A stretch of 64,000 nucleotides of DNA from Pseudomonas sp. MYb327 (lineage in GTDB: Bacteria; Pseudomonadota; Gammaproteobacteria; Pseudomonadales; Pseudomonadaceae). Below, piece by piece: positions 39,245 to 49,028 of this stretch (within the stretch, counting starts at the first letter, position 1; each line of letters opens with the position of its first letter). The stretch lies in NCBI RefSeq assembly GCF_040438925.1, contig NZ_CP159258.1, positions 6,016,001 to 6,080,000 on the forward strand, read 5' to 3'. Under the pieces are notes generated by a model, which did no database searches, was not told the origin of the DNA, and saw nothing but the letters and a program-made list of their open reading frames with translations. Position numbers and translations under genes: made by a program.

Positions 39245-40645
39245 TTACTCGCCCGAAGTGCTCGGCGCGCCCGCGACACGTTTGCGCTTGGAACCGCTGC
39301 TGCGTCGACGCTTGCGTGGTGCGCCGGTGCCTTCGTCCTTGCCGCTGAGGTCGCGGATCATGTCGCGACGTTCGCTCTCATTGGCGTCCTGATAATCGGT
39401 CCACCACTCGCCCAGGCCATCGGTCTGCTCGCCCGCGCTTTCGCGCAACAGGAGGAAGTCGTAACCGGCACGGAACCGTGGGTTGTCCAGGAGCAGGTCG
39501 GCGCGTTTGCCACTGCGGCGTGGCAGACGTTCCTGCATGTCCCAGATCTCGCGGATAGGCATGGTGAAGCGCTTCGGAATCGCGATGCGCTGGCACTGCT
39601 CGGCAATCAGCTCGTGCGCCGCTTCCTGCATCGCCGGAATCGGCGGCATGCCACGTTCTTGCAAACGCAGAACGCGGGCGGGCAGGGCTGGCCAGAGCAG
39701 GGCTGCAAACAGGAATGCCGGCGTCACCGGTTTGTTCTGCTTGATGCGCAGGTCAGTGTTGATCAACGCTTCACTGATCAGGGTATGGGTGTAGGTCGGG
39801 TTGTATTCGAGCGCCTCGGCACTGGCCGGGAACAGTGGGTCGAACAGTTGCAAGTCGACCAGCATCTCAAAGGTGTCCGCCGCATGGCCGGAGAGGAATA
39901 GCTTAAGCACTTCTTCGAACAGGCGGGCCGACGGGATTTCGCGCAGCATCGGTGCCAAGTCGCGGATCGGCAGGGCGCTGTGTTTTTCAATGCCGAAATT
40001 CAGCTTGGCGGCAAAACGCACGGCGCGCAGCATGCGTACCGGGTCTTCCTGATAACGCTGCTTCGGGTCGCCGATCAGACGGATCAGATGGTTGCGGATG
40101 TCGTGTACGCCGTTGGCGTAGTCGAGGACGCGCTCACTGACCGGATCGTAATACAGGGCGTTGATGGTGAAGTCGCGGCGCTGCGCGTCTTCTTCCAGGG
40201 TGCCGTAGACGTTATCGCGCAAGATGCGCCCGCTCTCGTTGCGGGAAGACTGGTTGCTGTCTTCCTCTTCTTCGTTTTGCGGGTGGTTGGCGCGGAAGGT
40301 CGCGACTTCGATGATTTCGCGGCCAAAGTGGATGTGCACCAGTTTGAACCGGCGGCCAATGATCCGCGCGTTGCGGAATTCGGCTCGTACCTGTTCAGGC
40401 GTGGCACTGGTGGCGACGTCGAAATCTTTCGGCGTGATGCCGAGCAGCATGTCGCGCACGCAACCACCAACCAGGTAGGCCTGGTAACCGGCGCCTTGCA
40501 GGCGTTCGACGATGTTCACCGCGTAACGGCTGAATTGCGCCTTCTGCAGCGAATGTTGGCCGCTGTTGAGCACTTCAGGCGTGCTGCGGATGTGTTGCGT
40601 ACGACGCACGGGAGTGCGGAATGACTGGAACAGCTTCTTCAGCAT
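39245..40645 (-). CDS. pcnB: Poly(A) polymerase I PcnB
   Basis: 466 residues from ATG 40645; a 24-codon longer start is possible. The nucleotidyltransferase head has YLVGGCVRDMLLGITPKDFDVAT with catalytic DxD, followed by RRFKLVHIHFG and RRDFTINALYYD; the C-terminal tail is strongly basic (APRKRRRSSGSKRKR). It adds 3' A tails that speed RNA decay. Downstream of crcZ in the conserved cbrB-crcZ-pcnB order. Confidence 0.95.
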   Translation of the reverse strand: MLKKLFQSFRTPVRRTQHIRSTPEVLNSGQHSLQKAQFSRYAVNIVERLQGAGYQAYLVGGCVRDMLLGITPKDFDVATSATPEQVRAEFRNARIIGRRFKLVHIHFGREIIEVATFRANHPQNEEEEDSNQSSRNESGRILRDNVYGTLEEDAQRRDFTINALYYDPVSERVLDYANGVHDIRNHLIRLIGDPKQRYQEDPVRMLRAVRFAAKLNFGIEKHSALPIRDLAPMLREIPSARLFEEVLKLFLSGHAADTFEMLVDLQLFDPLFPASAEALEYNPTYTHTLISEALINTDLRIKQNKPVTPAFLFAALLWPALPARVLRLQERGMPPIPAMQEAAHELIAEQCQRIAIPKRFTMPIREIWDMQERLPRRSGKRADLLLDNPRFRAGYDFLLLRESAGEQTDGLGEWWTDYQDANESERRDMIRDLSGKDEGTGAPRKRRRSSGSKRKRVAGAPSTSGE

Positions 40646-40812
40646 GGGATGCACTGTTTGAAGGAATGTTCGGCCAAAAACAAAGAATGACCGCATGATG
40701 GGCGGGGATTCTAGCATTTAGTCGGGGGATGGTGTAGGACGCAGCAGATATGAGCTGTAAGCCTGATGCTTCAAGGCAGAAGCGGGCTGATTCGAGGGGA
40801 TTCCAAATGGCG

Positions 40813-40840
40813 GAAACTACAAGGGGAGCCGAAGCTCCCC
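40813..40840 (-). terminator. Terminator of crcZ
   Basis: Minus-strand stem GGGGAGC/GCTCCCC with a TTCG tetraloop, followed by TTGTAGTTT, a weak T tract. Confidence 0.65.
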
Positions 40841-41183
40841 AAGAAGTAGTTGCATGCTCTATTTTTGTTATTGGTTTCGGGCTTTTTGTTTTTGTTAAGT
40901 GCCCTCGCCATGAAGCTTCCTTCATGACCCTCCCAATCGGGAGCCAAGAGCAAACGGATTGCTTTGGTCGCTGAATTGCAGTGATCTCTCGATCCAACCA
41001 GTACAGGCTCTGTCTGAGTGACAGTTTTTTGTTGTTCTCGGCCTGGTCGTGGGGCAAGCCCCAAATACAACGCCTCTCCAAAAGAATCAGTTAGCTGCGC
41101 CTCTCGCCGTCTTGTTTTTATTGTGCGTGAGTCGATTCGTCTTATTTTTATTGTCTTGTGCATTGCTTGTTATTGTTCTTGTA
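40815..41183 (-). ncRNA. crcZ: CrcZ small RNA (Hfq/Crc decoy of carbon catabolite repression)
   Basis: About 370 nt, between cbrB and pcnB, reading leftward. The start is set by a sigma-54 promoter (GG/GC at 41207/41195), placing +1 near 41183. Six A-rich blocks of the AANAANAA type read on the minus strand, at about 41165-41181, 41141-41155, 41111-41125, 41025-41038, 40882-40898 and 40861-40874. Such motifs bind Hfq with Crc, so CrcZ titrates the repressor complex when CbrB is active. A stem GGGGAGC-TTCG-GCTCCCC ends it. Size and position match known Pseudomonas crcZ. The rest of the 40646-41379 gap holds the promoter and CbrB site, not genes. Confidence 0.92.
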
Positions 41184-41193
41184 CCAAACATAT

Positions 41194-41210
41194 AGCAGGG
41201 GGCGTGCCAA
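41194..41210 (-). promoter_or_regulatory. Sigma-54 promoter of crcZ
   Basis: Minus strand TTGGCACGCCCCCTGCT, close to the full consensus TGGCACG-N4-TTGCT with GG and GC 10 nt apart. Confidence 0.9.
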
Positions 41211-41268
41211 CTTTTGAGAACCCCAGTAAAACAACGGCTTAGGCATGTTGATGGGGTTTGTGCAGACC

Positions 41269-41304
41269 AAAAAAGCCGGGGCTTCGTTACCGTAAGCCCC
41301 GGCT
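41269..41304 (-). terminator. Terminator of cbrB
   Basis: Minus strand AGCCGGGGCTT/AAGCCCCGGCT, an 11-bp stem with a 9-nt loop, followed by TTTTTT. It separates cbrB from crcZ. Confidence 0.9.
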
Positions 41305-41306
41305 TC

Positions 41307-41332
41307 TGTTACGTGAAAAAGCTGAGGTAACA
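41307..41332 (-). promoter_or_regulatory. CbrB binding palindrome upstream of crcZ
   Basis: TGTTAC-N14-GTAACA, a perfect inverted repeat 97-125 nt upstream of the crcZ -24 element. It matches the CbrB consensus I recall. A further TGTTAC half-site is at 41352-41357 and GTTAC occurs in the cbrB terminator loop. Confidence 0.8.
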
Positions 41333-41379
41333 GTTTTTTCACAAAGTCATGTGTTACCCGCACATCAGGCAGGTGCGGT

Positions 41380-42813
41380 TCAGCTCTCGCTGGCCACCCC
41401 GGTTTTGCGTCGCGGAATGCCCAGACGCTGACGGCGTTCCCACAGACATTTACGACTGACTCCGAGTTTGCGTGCCAATTCGGTTTCGGTCATGTGGTCC
41501 TGGTGTTCGAGCACGAAGTGCTGGAAATAGTCTTCCAGCGACAGGTCTTCGGTCGGTTCATGGCTGTTGTTGGCGCTCGTATTGCCTTGTTGCGGCGCCA
41601 GGCCGATGAACTCGTCGTCTTCCAGATCGCTCAGTTCAATGTCGATACCCAGCAGCTCGGCGGAAATCTCCGGGCTCTCGCACAGGATCACAGCGCGCTC
41701 GACAGCGTTTTCCAGTTCACGAACGTTACCCGGCCACGAGTAGTGACGAATCGCTTGCTCGGCATCCGGGGCGAACTTCAGGTCGGTGCGGTTGATCCGC
41801 GCGCTCTGGCGCGCCAGGAACGCGTTGGCGATTTCGTTAACATCCGCACCACGCTCGCGCAGTGCTGGGAGTTTCAGGGCGATTACGTGGAGGCGGTAAT
41901 ACAAGTCTTCACGGAACTGGCCGATTTTCGCCAGGCTTTTCAGATCGCGGTGAGTCGCCGCGATCAGCCGCACATCCACTTTCTGCGACTGCACCGAGCC
42001 CACACGGCGAATTTCACCTTCCTGCAACACGCGCAGCAGTCGAGCCTGGGCTTCCAGTGGCAGTTCGCCGATTTCATCAAGGAACAGAGTGCCACCATCC
42101 GCCGCTTCTACCAGACCGGCACGGCCAGCGCTGGCGCCGGTGAACGCGCCTTTCTCGTGGCCGAACAATTCAGACTCGATCAGGCTTTCCGGAATGGCCG
42201 CACAGTTGACCGAAATCATCGGTGCCTTGGCCCGTTTCGAAAGATTGTGCAGGGCGCGCGCCACCAGCTCTTTACCGGTGCCGGACTCGCCCTGAATCAA
42301 AACATTGGAGTCAGTTGGCGCGACTTTGCGGATTTTGCCGTACAGATCCTGCATCGGTGGGCACGAGCCAATGATGCCGATCTCGCCGTTGCTGTTATCG
42401 ACACCCGTTTTCGCCGCGCCGTTGGCCACTTTGCCGGCAACCGGTTCACTGGCTTGCACGGTCTGCCGGTCACGCAAGATGCGCGCGACGGCCTGGAGCA
42501 TTTCGTCGTGATCGAAAGGCTTGGCGATGTAATCGACCGCACCCATTTTCATCGAGTCGACGGCTGAGCGCAGGCTGGCGTAGCTGGTCATGATCAGCAC
42601 CGGAGTGCCCTGGCCCAGCTTGATCAACTCGGTGCCCGGCGCGCCAGGCAAACGCAGATCGCTGACGATCAGGTCGAACGTGGGAATGGTGAAGCGTTCT
42701 TGTGCTTCCTGCACTGAACCGGCTTCGCTGACCTGGTATTGGTTGCGTTCCAGCAGGCGGCGCAAGGCGGAGCGGATAATGGTTTCGTCTTCGACGATCA
42801 AAATGTGCGGCAT
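41380..42813 (-). CDS. cbrB: Sigma-54 response regulator CbrB
   Basis: 477 residues. Receiver with phospho-acceptor Asp52 ([10 protein letters not shown]); AAA+ domain with Walker [10 protein letters not shown] and intact GAFTGA loop ([12 protein letters not shown]); long acidic linker; Fis-type helix-turn-helix at the C terminus ([21 protein letters not shown]). It activates crcZ through sigma-54 and so relieves catabolite repression, tuning carbon/nitrogen use. Starts 22 nt after the cbrA stop. Confidence 0.96.
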   Translation of the reverse strand: MPHILIVEDETIIRSALRRLLERNQYQVSEAGSVQEAQERFTIPTFDLIVSDLRLPGAPGTELIKLGQGTPVLIMTSYASLRSAVDSMKMGAVDYIAKPFDHDEMLQAVARILRDRQTVQASEPVAGKVANGAAKTGVDNSNGEIGIIGSCPPMQDLYGKIRKVAPTDSNVLIQGESGTGKELVARALHNLSKRAKAPMISVNCAAIPESLIESELFGHEKGAFTGASAGRAGLVEAADGGTLFLDEIGELPLEAQARLLRVLQEGEIRRVGSVQSQKVDVRLIAATHRDLKSLAKIGQFREDLYYRLHVIALKLPALRERGADVNEIANAFLARQSARINRTDLKFAPDAEQAIRHYSWPGNVRELENAVERAVILCESPEISAELLGIDIELSDLEDDEFIGLAPQQGNTSANNSHEPTEDLSLEDYFQHFVLEHQDHMTETELARKLGVSRKCLWERRQRLGIPRRKTGVASES

Positions 42814-42835
42814 TGATTCGATACTCTCGACGGTC

Positions 42836-45790
42836 TCAGTTCACAGCGGACGTCGCTTCGACATGACGCGGTAATGTCACCCGGATACGGGTGCCGCGTT
42901 GGCTCTGAACATCAGCCGGGCTGTCGATGGTGATTTGTCCATAATGCTCTTCAACGATGGAATAGACCAGTGCAAGGCCCAGACCGGTGCCTTCACCAGG
43001 GTCCTTGGTGGTGAAGAAGGGTTCGAACAATCGGTCCATGATGCTCGAGGGAATACCGCTGCCTTCGTCTTCCACGATCAGATCGACCGTGTGCTCGCCG
43101 GCTTCGCTCTTGACCCGCACCGCACTGCCGGGAGGCGAGGCGTCGCGGGCGTTTGAGAGCAGATTGATCAGTACCTGGGCGAGCCGCTGCGGATCGCCTT
43201 CGACCCAGTGATCGGGATCACACAGGTTGTAGAACTGCACTTCGAAATTGCGTCGGTTCAGGGCCAGCAGGCCGATGGCATCCTGGGCGACTTCGGCCAG
43301 ACAGACGGGCTCGTCGCTGTGCTGATGGCTGCCGGCATGGGCGAAGCTCATCAGCGATTGCACGATGCGCGACACACGTTTGGTCTGCTCGAGAATCTGT
43401 CCGCTGATTTCCGTGAGTTCGCCGTCCTCTTCGCGCTCTTCGCGCAGGTTTTGCGCCAGGCAGGCGATGCCGGTTATCGGGTTGCCGATTTCGTGGGCCA
43501 CGCCCGCCGCCAGTCGACCAATGCTGGCTAGTCGCTCGGAGTGCACCAGCTTGTCTTCGAGCATCTGCGTTTCGGTCAGGTCTTCCACCAGCAGCACCAG
43601 GCCGCTGTTTCCCGGCGCGAGCGGTTCATCGATCGCGGCTTTGTGCAGGTTCAGCCAACGGGTCTGGCCGTCCAGGGCCAGGTGCTGTTTGTGTAAATGT
43701 TCGTCCGGCACGTTGATAAAACCTTGCAGCAGGGCTTTCCACGGGTCGGCAATGGTGCTCAGGCGCGAACCGACCACACGCTGTGCGGCGATCCCGGTGA
43801 GCTCCTCCATGGCTTTGTTCCACATGAGGATTTCCTGATCCTTGGCCAGCGAGCAGACGCCCATCGGTAATTCTTGCAGGGTCTGGCGGTGATAGCGGCG
43901 CAGGGCATCAAGTTCGGCAGCGAGGCCGGTGAGGCGCGAGTGGTAATCCTCGAGGCGGCTTTCAATGAAGTGAATGTCTTCGGTGACATAGTTTTCGCCG
44001 CCTGCCTTATAAGGCAGGAACGTCTCGACCATGTCCTGGGCGACACTCGGGCCCATCAGGCCGGAGAGGTTGGCCTCGATACGGTCACGCAAGCGGCGCA
44101 AGGCATAAGGCCGGCGCTCGTCAAATGGCAGGTAGAGATCGCGCAGGGCTTGCTCGACTTCTTTCTGTGCAGCCTTGGCACCCAAGGGTTTGGCCAGTTG
44201 CGTGGCGAACTCCTGGGGCGAGGCGGCGTGCAGTTCGCGACGTTGCGGGCGACGCACGTTGTCCACCGCGCAGGCTTCGGCGGCGCTGGCTTCCTCGGTG
44301 CTGGCATTGGTGAACAGCGAAATCAGGGTGAACATCAGCACGTTGGCGGCCAACGAAGCGATCGCTGCCATGTGCCAACTGGTGTCGTCCAGCACGTAGA
44401 TCATGTTCAACAGCGGAATGTAGAAGCCCTGCAGATTGCCGACCAGCGGCAGGAGCATGGTCACCAGCCACACCAGAATCCCCGCGAGCAACCCTGCGAT
44501 GAAGCCCCGACGGTTGGCGGTCGGCCAGTAGAGAACCGACAGCACGCCGGGCAAGAACTGCAACGTAGCAACGAAGGCGACGATGCCGAGGTTGGCAAGA
44601 TCCTGTTCCGCACCCAACAGAAGATAGAAACCATAACCGGCCATGATGATCGCTACGATCAGCGCCCGGCGTGTCCATTTCAGCCAACGGTAAATATTGC
44701 CTTCCGCGGGTGGCTGATACAGCGGCAATACCAGGTGATTCAGGGCCATCCCCGACAGCGCCAGGGTGGTGACGATTATCAGGCCGCTGGCGGCAGACAA
44801 ACCGCCGACATAAGCCAGCAACGCCAAGGCCTTGCTGTTGGCGGCGATGCCGATGCCCAGCGTGAAGTACTCCGGATTGGTGGTGGCTCCGAGTTTCAGG
44901 CCGGCCCAGAGAATCAGCGGCACCGCCAGGCTCATTAGCAGGAGGAACAGCGGCAAACCCCAGCTGGCGCTGACCAGCGAGCGCGGGTTGAGGTTTTCGG
45001 TGAAGGTCATGTGGTACATGTGCGGCATTACGATCGCTGAGGCGAAGAACACCAGCAGCAAGGTTCGCCATGGGCCTTCCTGCAATGGCGTATGCAATGC
45101 AGCAAGGGCGGTCTGGTTTTGCAGCAACCACAGTTCCAGCTGTTGCGGGCCGTCGAACACGCCGTACAACGCATACAGTCCGACACCTCCAAGGGCGATC
45201 AGCTTGATCACCGACTCGAAGGCAATCGCGAACACCAGGCCTTCGTGTTTCTCGCGGGTGGCGATGTGGCGGGAGCCGAAGAAAATCGTGAACAGCGTGA
45301 TCAGCGCGCAGAAGCTCAGCGCCACGCGGTGTTGCACGGGCTCGCGGGTGAGGATGCCGATGGAGTCGGCCACTGCCTGAATCTGCAACGCCAACAGCGG
45401 CAGTACGCCGACCAGCATGAAAATCGTCGTCAGCGCACCGGCCCAGGTACTGCGGAAACGGAACGCGAACAAATCCGCCAGGGACGATAGCTGATACGTG
45501 CGAGTGATTTTCAGGATCGGATACAGCAACACCGGCGCCAGCAGAAACGCTCCTGAGACGCCCAGGTAACTGGACAAGAAGCCGTAGCCGTACTGATACG
45601 CCAGTCCAACCGTGCCGTAAAACGCCCACGCACTGGCATAGACCCCCAGCGACAGGGTGTAGGTGAGCGGGTGGCGAATGATCGCCCGGGGAATCATGCC
45701 CCGTTCACTGATCCAGGCCACACCGAACAGCACCGCCAGGTACGCGGCGCTGATCAGGATCATCTGGGTCAGGCTAAAGCTCATCGGCAT
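42836..45790 (-). CDS. cbrA: Sensor histidine kinase CbrA with transporter (SLC5-like) domain
   Basis: 984 residues. The N-terminal half (about 1-500) is a sodium:solute-symporter fold with about 13 membrane helices ([26 protein letters not shown]). A PAS-like region follows ([23 protein letters not shown]), then HisKA with His766 in [12 protein letters not shown] and a C-terminal HATPase. In P. putida/fluorescens CbrA, this domain carries histidine transport and links uptake to signalling. The start lies 17 nt inside the 3' end of cbrX; ATG 45784 is an in-frame alternative. Confidence 0.95.
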   Translation of the reverse strand: MPMSFSLTQMILISAAYLAVLFGVAWISERGMIPRAIIRHPLTYTLSLGVYASAWAFYGTVGLAYQYGYGFLSSYLGVSGAFLLAPVLLYPILKITRTYQLSSLADLFAFRFRSTWAGALTTIFMLVGVLPLLALQIQAVADSIGILTREPVQHRVALSFCALITLFTIFFGSRHIATREKHEGLVFAIAFESVIKLIALGGVGLYALYGVFDGPQQLELWLLQNQTALAALHTPLQEGPWRTLLLVFFASAIVMPHMYHMTFTENLNPRSLVSASWGLPLFLLLMSLAVPLILWAGLKLGATTNPEYFTLGIGIAANSKALALLAYVGGLSAASGLIIVTTLALSGMALNHLVLPLYQPPAEGNIYRWLKWTRRALIVAIIMAGYGFYLLLGAEQDLANLGIVAFVATLQFLPGVLSVLYWPTANRRGFIAGLLAGILVWLVTMLLPLVGNLQGFYIPLLNMIYVLDDTSWHMAAIASLAANVLMFTLISLFTNASTEEASAAEACAVDNVRRPQRRELHAASPQEFATQLAKPLGAKAAQKEVEQALRDLYLPFDERRPYALRRLRDRIEANLSGLMGPSVAQDMVETFLPYKAGGENYVTEDIHFIESRLEDYHSRLTGLAAELDALRRYHRQTLQELPMGVCSLAKDQEILMWNKAMEELTGIAAQRVVGSRLSTIADPWKALLQGFINVPDEHLHKQHLALDGQTRWLNLHKAAIDEPLAPGNSGLVLLVEDLTETQMLEDKLVHSERLASIGRLAAGVAHEIGNPITGIACLAQNLREEREEDGELTEISGQILEQTKRVSRIVQSLMSFAHAGSHQHSDEPVCLAEVAQDAIGLLALNRRNFEVQFYNLCDPDHWVEGDPQRLAQVLINLLSNARDASPPGSAVRVKSEAGEHTVDLIVEDEGSGIPSSIMDRLFEPFFTTKDPGEGTGLGLALVYSIVEEHYGQITIDSPADVQSQRGTRIRVTLPRHVEATSAVN

Positions 45791-45950
45791 CTTTTTGGCT
45801 CTGCAGGATGAAGGTCACGACGATCAGAATCAGCCAGAGCAAATAAGGGCGATACCAGGCGCCAGTGGCGTCGATCCACCAATCCATGATGGCCGGGGAA
45901 AACAGATAAATCCCCACTACCAAAAGCAGGACCAAGCGATAGATGTACAT
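45774..45950 (-). CDS. cbrX: Small membrane protein CbrX
   Basis: 58 residues with two hydrophobic helices: YRLVLLLVVGIYLFSPAIMDW at the N terminus and PYLLWLILIVVTFILQSQ near the C terminus, with a tryptophan-rich turn (DWWIDATGAWYR) between. Start ATG 45950 follows GAGGCCGGG. The last 17 nt overlap the cbrA start, so cbrA is probably translated by coupling to cbrX, as described for P. putida. Its biochemical role is not established. Confidence 0.9.
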   Translation of the reverse strand: MYIYRLVLLLVVGIYLFSPAIMDWWIDATGAWYRPYLLWLILIVVTFILQSQKDADEL

Positions 45951-46027
45951 CCCGGCCTCTCTTTTTTATGCGCGTGCCCGAAAACGTGCGGCGATGGTAA
46001 CGGATGGGGGCGCCACTGCAAGTACGA

Positions 46028-46915
46028 TCACTGTAGCTCGGCCTCGTGCAGGTTAAGAGTGCGCGGGATCAGCGAGGCATCCCAATGGGCGATGCCCCAG
46101 TTCAGCACTTCGCGCGGCGTGGCGTAAGCCAGTTCAGCGCCAGGCTTTTGCCCCAATGCCCGCAGGGCACGCAATAACAAAGGTGTGGCTTGATCTGCGG
46201 TCAGCGGCGGTGAACGGTAGGACTTGCCGAGTTTGTTGCCGTCGGGCTGGGTAATCAGCGGAATGTGCAAGTAACGCGGTTGGCGCAGGCCGAGCAGTTC
46301 CTGCAAGTAGAGTTGGCGTGGAGTGGAGTCGAGCAAGTCGGCACCACGGACGATGTCGGTGACGCCTTGCCAGGCATCGTCCAGCACCACCGCCAGTTGA
46401 TAGGCGTAGAGCCCATCGCGGCGGCGGATCACGAAGTCGCCCACGTCCCGGCCCAGGTGCTGGTGGAATTCGCCTTGCACCCGGTCGATGAAGTGGTAGT
46501 CCAGTTCGGGGACGCGGACACGAATGGCGGCGTCTTCGCTGCCGTGCCCGGCATTGCGGCAAAGTCCAGGATAAATGCCGTTATACGGTTCCAGTTGTTT
46601 GCGCGAGCAGGTGCAAGCGTAGGCCAGGCCGTGATTGAACAGGCGGTTGAGCACTTCAGCGTAAGCGTCGTGACGCTCGCTTTGACGGACCATCTCGCCA
46701 TCCCACTCGAAACCGTAACTTTCCAGGGCCTTGAGAATCGCCGCCTGAGCGCCAGGTTCCTCGCGAGGCGGGTCCAAGTCTTCCATGCGCATCAGCCAGC
46801 GGCCACCCACGGAACGCGCGTCGAGGTAAGAAGCCAGCGCAGCGACCAGCGAGCCGAAATGCAGATGGCCGCTCGGCGTGGGGGCGAAGCGCCCGATGTA
46901 GGTGATGGCTGTCAT
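46028..46915 (-). CDS. gluQ: Glutamyl-Q tRNA(Asp) synthetase GluQ
   Basis: 295 residues, the class I catalytic core of GluRS without an anticodon-binding domain. The HIGH-type motif APTPSGHLHFGSL starts the protein; the zinc cysteines lie in YACTCSRKQL and YPGLCRN; the KMSKS position reads NKLGKSYRS. It attaches glutamate to queuosine in tRNA(Asp). It lies next to dksA, its usual partner in gammaproteobacteria, with a REP doublet between. Confidence 0.95.
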   Translation of the reverse strand: MTAITYIGRFAPTPSGHLHFGSLVAALASYLDARSVGGRWLMRMEDLDPPREEPGAQAAILKALESYGFEWDGEMVRQSERHDAYAEVLNRLFNHGLAYACTCSRKQLEPYNGIYPGLCRNAGHGSEDAAIRVRVPELDYHFIDRVQGEFHQHLGRDVGDFVIRRRDGLYAYQLAVVLDDAWQGVTDIVRGADLLDSTPRQLYLQELLGLRQPRYLHIPLITQPDGNKLGKSYRSPPLTADQATPLLLRALRALGQKPGAELAYATPREVLNWGIAHWDASLIPRTLNLHEAELQ

Positions 46916-46947
46916 GGCAAGATATTACTTAAATGGCGATTAGCGCT

Positions 46948-47015
46948 TTGTAGGAGCCGGCTTGCTGGCGATGGCGTCTTTGAAATCGCTATCGCCAGCA
47001 AGCCGGTTCCTACAA
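46948..47015. repeat. REP doublet (inverted pair)
   Basis: TTGTAGGAGCCGGCTTGCTGGCGAT and ATCGCCAGCAAGCCGGTTCCTACAA, about 17 nt apart, between gluQ and dksA. Confidence 0.9.
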
Positions 47016-47033
47016 ATATCATGAACATCAGAA

Positions 47034-47060
47034 ACAAAAACGGAGCGTTCGCACGCTCCG
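47034..47060 (-). terminator. Rho-independent terminator of dksA
   Basis: Minus strand CGGAGCG/CGCTCCG stem with a 6-nt loop, followed by TTTTTG, 20 nt after the dksA stop. Confidence 0.85.
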
Positions 47061-47079
47061 TTCTTCGTTCAAGTCGCAG

Positions 47080-47520
47080 TTACTTGCCGACTTGCTTTTC
47101 CTTGATTTCCGCCAGGGTCTTGCAGTCGACACACATGTCGGCGGTAGGGCGGGCTTCCAGTCGCTTGACGCCAATCTCGACGCCGCAGGACTCGCACCAA
47201 CCGTATTCTTCGTCTTCGATCAGTTGCAGCGTCTTGTCGATCTTCTTGATCAACTTGCGCTCACGATCGCGGGCACGCAGTTCGAGGGCGAACTCTTCTT
47301 CCTGGCTGGCACGATCTGCCGGGTCCGGGAAGTTGGCTGCTTCGTCCTTCATGTGATCAACCGTGCGGTCGACTTCCTGCATCAAGTCCTGTTTCCACTT
47401 GTTCAGGACCTTGGTGAAGTGCGCGCGCATGGGCTTGCCCATGTATTCCTCGCCCTTCACTTCTTTGTAGGGTTCGAAGCCGCTAATTGTCGGCTGTTGC
47501 TGCTTTGCTTGGGTGGACAT
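47080..47520 (-). CDS. dksA: RNA polymerase-binding transcription factor DksA
   Basis: 146 residues. A coiled-coil region (residues about 30-105, rich in K/E/R/L) carries the usual acidic tip (FPDPADRAS), and the C-terminal zinc finger has four cysteines (WCESCGVEIG...DMCVDCK). It binds the secondary channel of RNA polymerase with ppGpp to mediate the stringent response; the tRNA promoter at 16379, with its GC-rich discriminator, is the kind it represses. Confidence 0.97.
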   Translation of the reverse strand: MSTQAKQQQPTISGFEPYKEVKGEEYMGKPMRAHFTKVLNKWKQDLMQEVDRTVDHMKDEAANFPDPADRASQEEEFALELRARDRERKLIKKIDKTLQLIEDEEYGWCESCGVEIGVKRLEARPTADMCVDCKTLAEIKEKQVGK

Positions 47521-47720
47521 GAAATAGACCGCCTCTACTCTTGTAATCCATCTGCGCAGGATTGCTCCATCACCGACACCCGCCGGCCCTGCGGCTGCAA
47601 GCGGGCGAACTTACCAGATCAAATCAGACCGCGCTACTCCCGGATGTCGAGGTCGCGGCCTGTGGCGCTTGCAAATGATGGCAAAGCGCTGTCTGGTGGA
47701 TCTGGAGCCCTGATCAATTA

Positions 47721-47734
47721 TTGATTTTAGTCAA
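47721..47734. promoter_or_regulatory. Possible ANR/FNR-type box upstream of the aminotransferase
   Basis: TTGAT-TTTA-GTCAA matches the ANR consensus TTGAT-N4-ATCAA at nine of ten positions, about 120 nt before the aminotransferase start. The surrounding 47521-47855 gap shows no other feature. Confidence 0.3.
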
Positions 47735-47855
47735 ACCTTGGGCGCTCGCTTGAGTCGTTTTGGGTCTGGGTTATACGGCTCTGACCGCTTTAGGTTCTCG
47801 CTCGTTCCTGCGCTTGGGTAGAATCGATTTCTTTTCCCCGTTTGAAGGAAGGCCA

Positions 47856-49028
47856 ATGGCTCAGTCCTACAGTGCTCGCAGTCGTGCGATCGAACCTTTT
47901 CATGTCATGGCGTTGCTGGCGCGCGCCAATGAATTGCAGGCGGCCGGTCACGACGTGATTCACCTGGAAATCGGTGAGCCGGATTTCACCACCGCCGAGC
48001 CGATCATCCGCGCCGGCCAGGCCGCATTGACGGCGGGGAAGACCCGTTATACCGCCGCACGCGGGATTCCCGAATTGCGTGAGGCCATTTCTGGCTTTTA
48101 TCAACAGCGTTATGGCTTGAACATCGATCCGCGACGCATCCTCATCACGCCCGGTGGCTCGGGCGCTCTGCTGCTGACCAGCGCCTTGCTGGTGGATCCC
48201 GGTAAACATTGGCTGTTGGCGGACCCGGGCTACCCGTGCAACCGGCATTTCCTGCGGTTGGTGGAGGGCGCCGCGCAGTTGGTGCCGGTCGGCCCGGATG
48301 TGCGATATCAACTGACGCCGGGCCTGGTCGAGCGTTACTGGGATCACGACAGCGTTGGCGCACTGGTGGCATCCCCGGCCAACCCGACCGGGACGATCCT
48401 GACCCGTGATGAACTGGCCGGGCTGTCCACCGCGATCAAGGAGCGTCACGGACACCTGGTGGTGGACGAGATCTACCACGGCCTGACCTACGGCACGGAT
48501 GCGGCGAGCGTGCTGGAAGTCGACGACAGCGCTTTTGTGCTGAATAGTTTTTCCAAGTATTTCGGCATGACCGGTTGGCGGCTTGGCTGGCTGGTGGCGC
48601 CGGACGCGGCAGTGGGCGAGTTGGAAAAGCTCGCGCAGAACCTCTACATCAGCGCACCGAGCATGGCCCAACATGCGGCCCTGGCCTGTTTCGAACCTGC
48701 AACCATCGCGATTCTGGAAGAGCGCCGCGCCGAATTCGGCCGCCGTCGTGATTTCTTGCTGCCAGCACTGAGAGAACTTGGTTTCGGCATCGCCGTTGAA
48801 CCCGAAGGCGCGTTTTACTTGTACGCCGATATCGGCAAGTTCGGCGGCGATGCCTTCGCGTTCTGCCGTCACTTTCTCGAAACCGAGCATGTGGCGTTTA
48901 CCCCGGGGCTGGACTTCGGGCGTTATCAAGCCGGGCATCATGTGCGGTTTGCCTACACCCAAAGCCTTCAGCGTCTGGAAGAAGCGGTGGAGCGGATTGC
49001 GCGTGGTTTGCGGAGCTGGCAAGGCTGA
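47856..49028 (+). CDS. Pyridoxal-phosphate-dependent class I/II aminotransferase
   Basis: 390 residues from ATG 47856 (ribosome site GAAGGAAGG). PLP lysine is about Lys234 in [15 protein letters not shown]; the [15 protein letters not shown] and [14 protein letters not shown] motifs are typical of aspartate-aminotransferase-like enzymes. The substrate cannot be told from the sequence. It overlaps the sfsA start by 1 nt (TGATG), so both are likely co-transcribed. A possible ANR box lies upstream. Confidence 0.92.
   Translation: MAQSYSARSRAIEPFHVMALLARANELQAAGHDVIHLEIGEPDFTTAEPIIRAGQAALTAGKTRYTAARGIPELREAISGFYQQRYGLNIDPRRILITPGGSGALLLTSALLVDPGKHWLLADPGYPCNRHFLRLVEGAAQLVPVGPDVRYQLTPGLVERYWDHDSVGALVASPANPTGTILTRDELAGLSTAIKERHGHLVVDEIYHGLTYGTDAASVLEVDDSAFVLNSFSKYFGMTGWRLGWLVAPDAAVGELEKLAQNLYISAPSMAQHAALACFEPATIAILEERRAEFGRRRDFLLPALRELGFGIAVEPEGAFYLYADIGKFGGDAFAFCRHFLETEHVAFTPGLDFGRYQAGHHVRFAYTQSLQRLEEAVERIARGLRSWQG

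Noticed and set aside
40750..41242. Short open frames on the plus strand in the cbrB-pcnB gap
   Set aside because: They lie across crcZ and its promoter in antisense, without ribosome sites; the RNA features explain the region.
47790..49022. A 410-codon open frame antisense to the aminotransferase gene
   Set aside because: No recognisable motif, and the plus strand carries all PLP-enzyme signatures.
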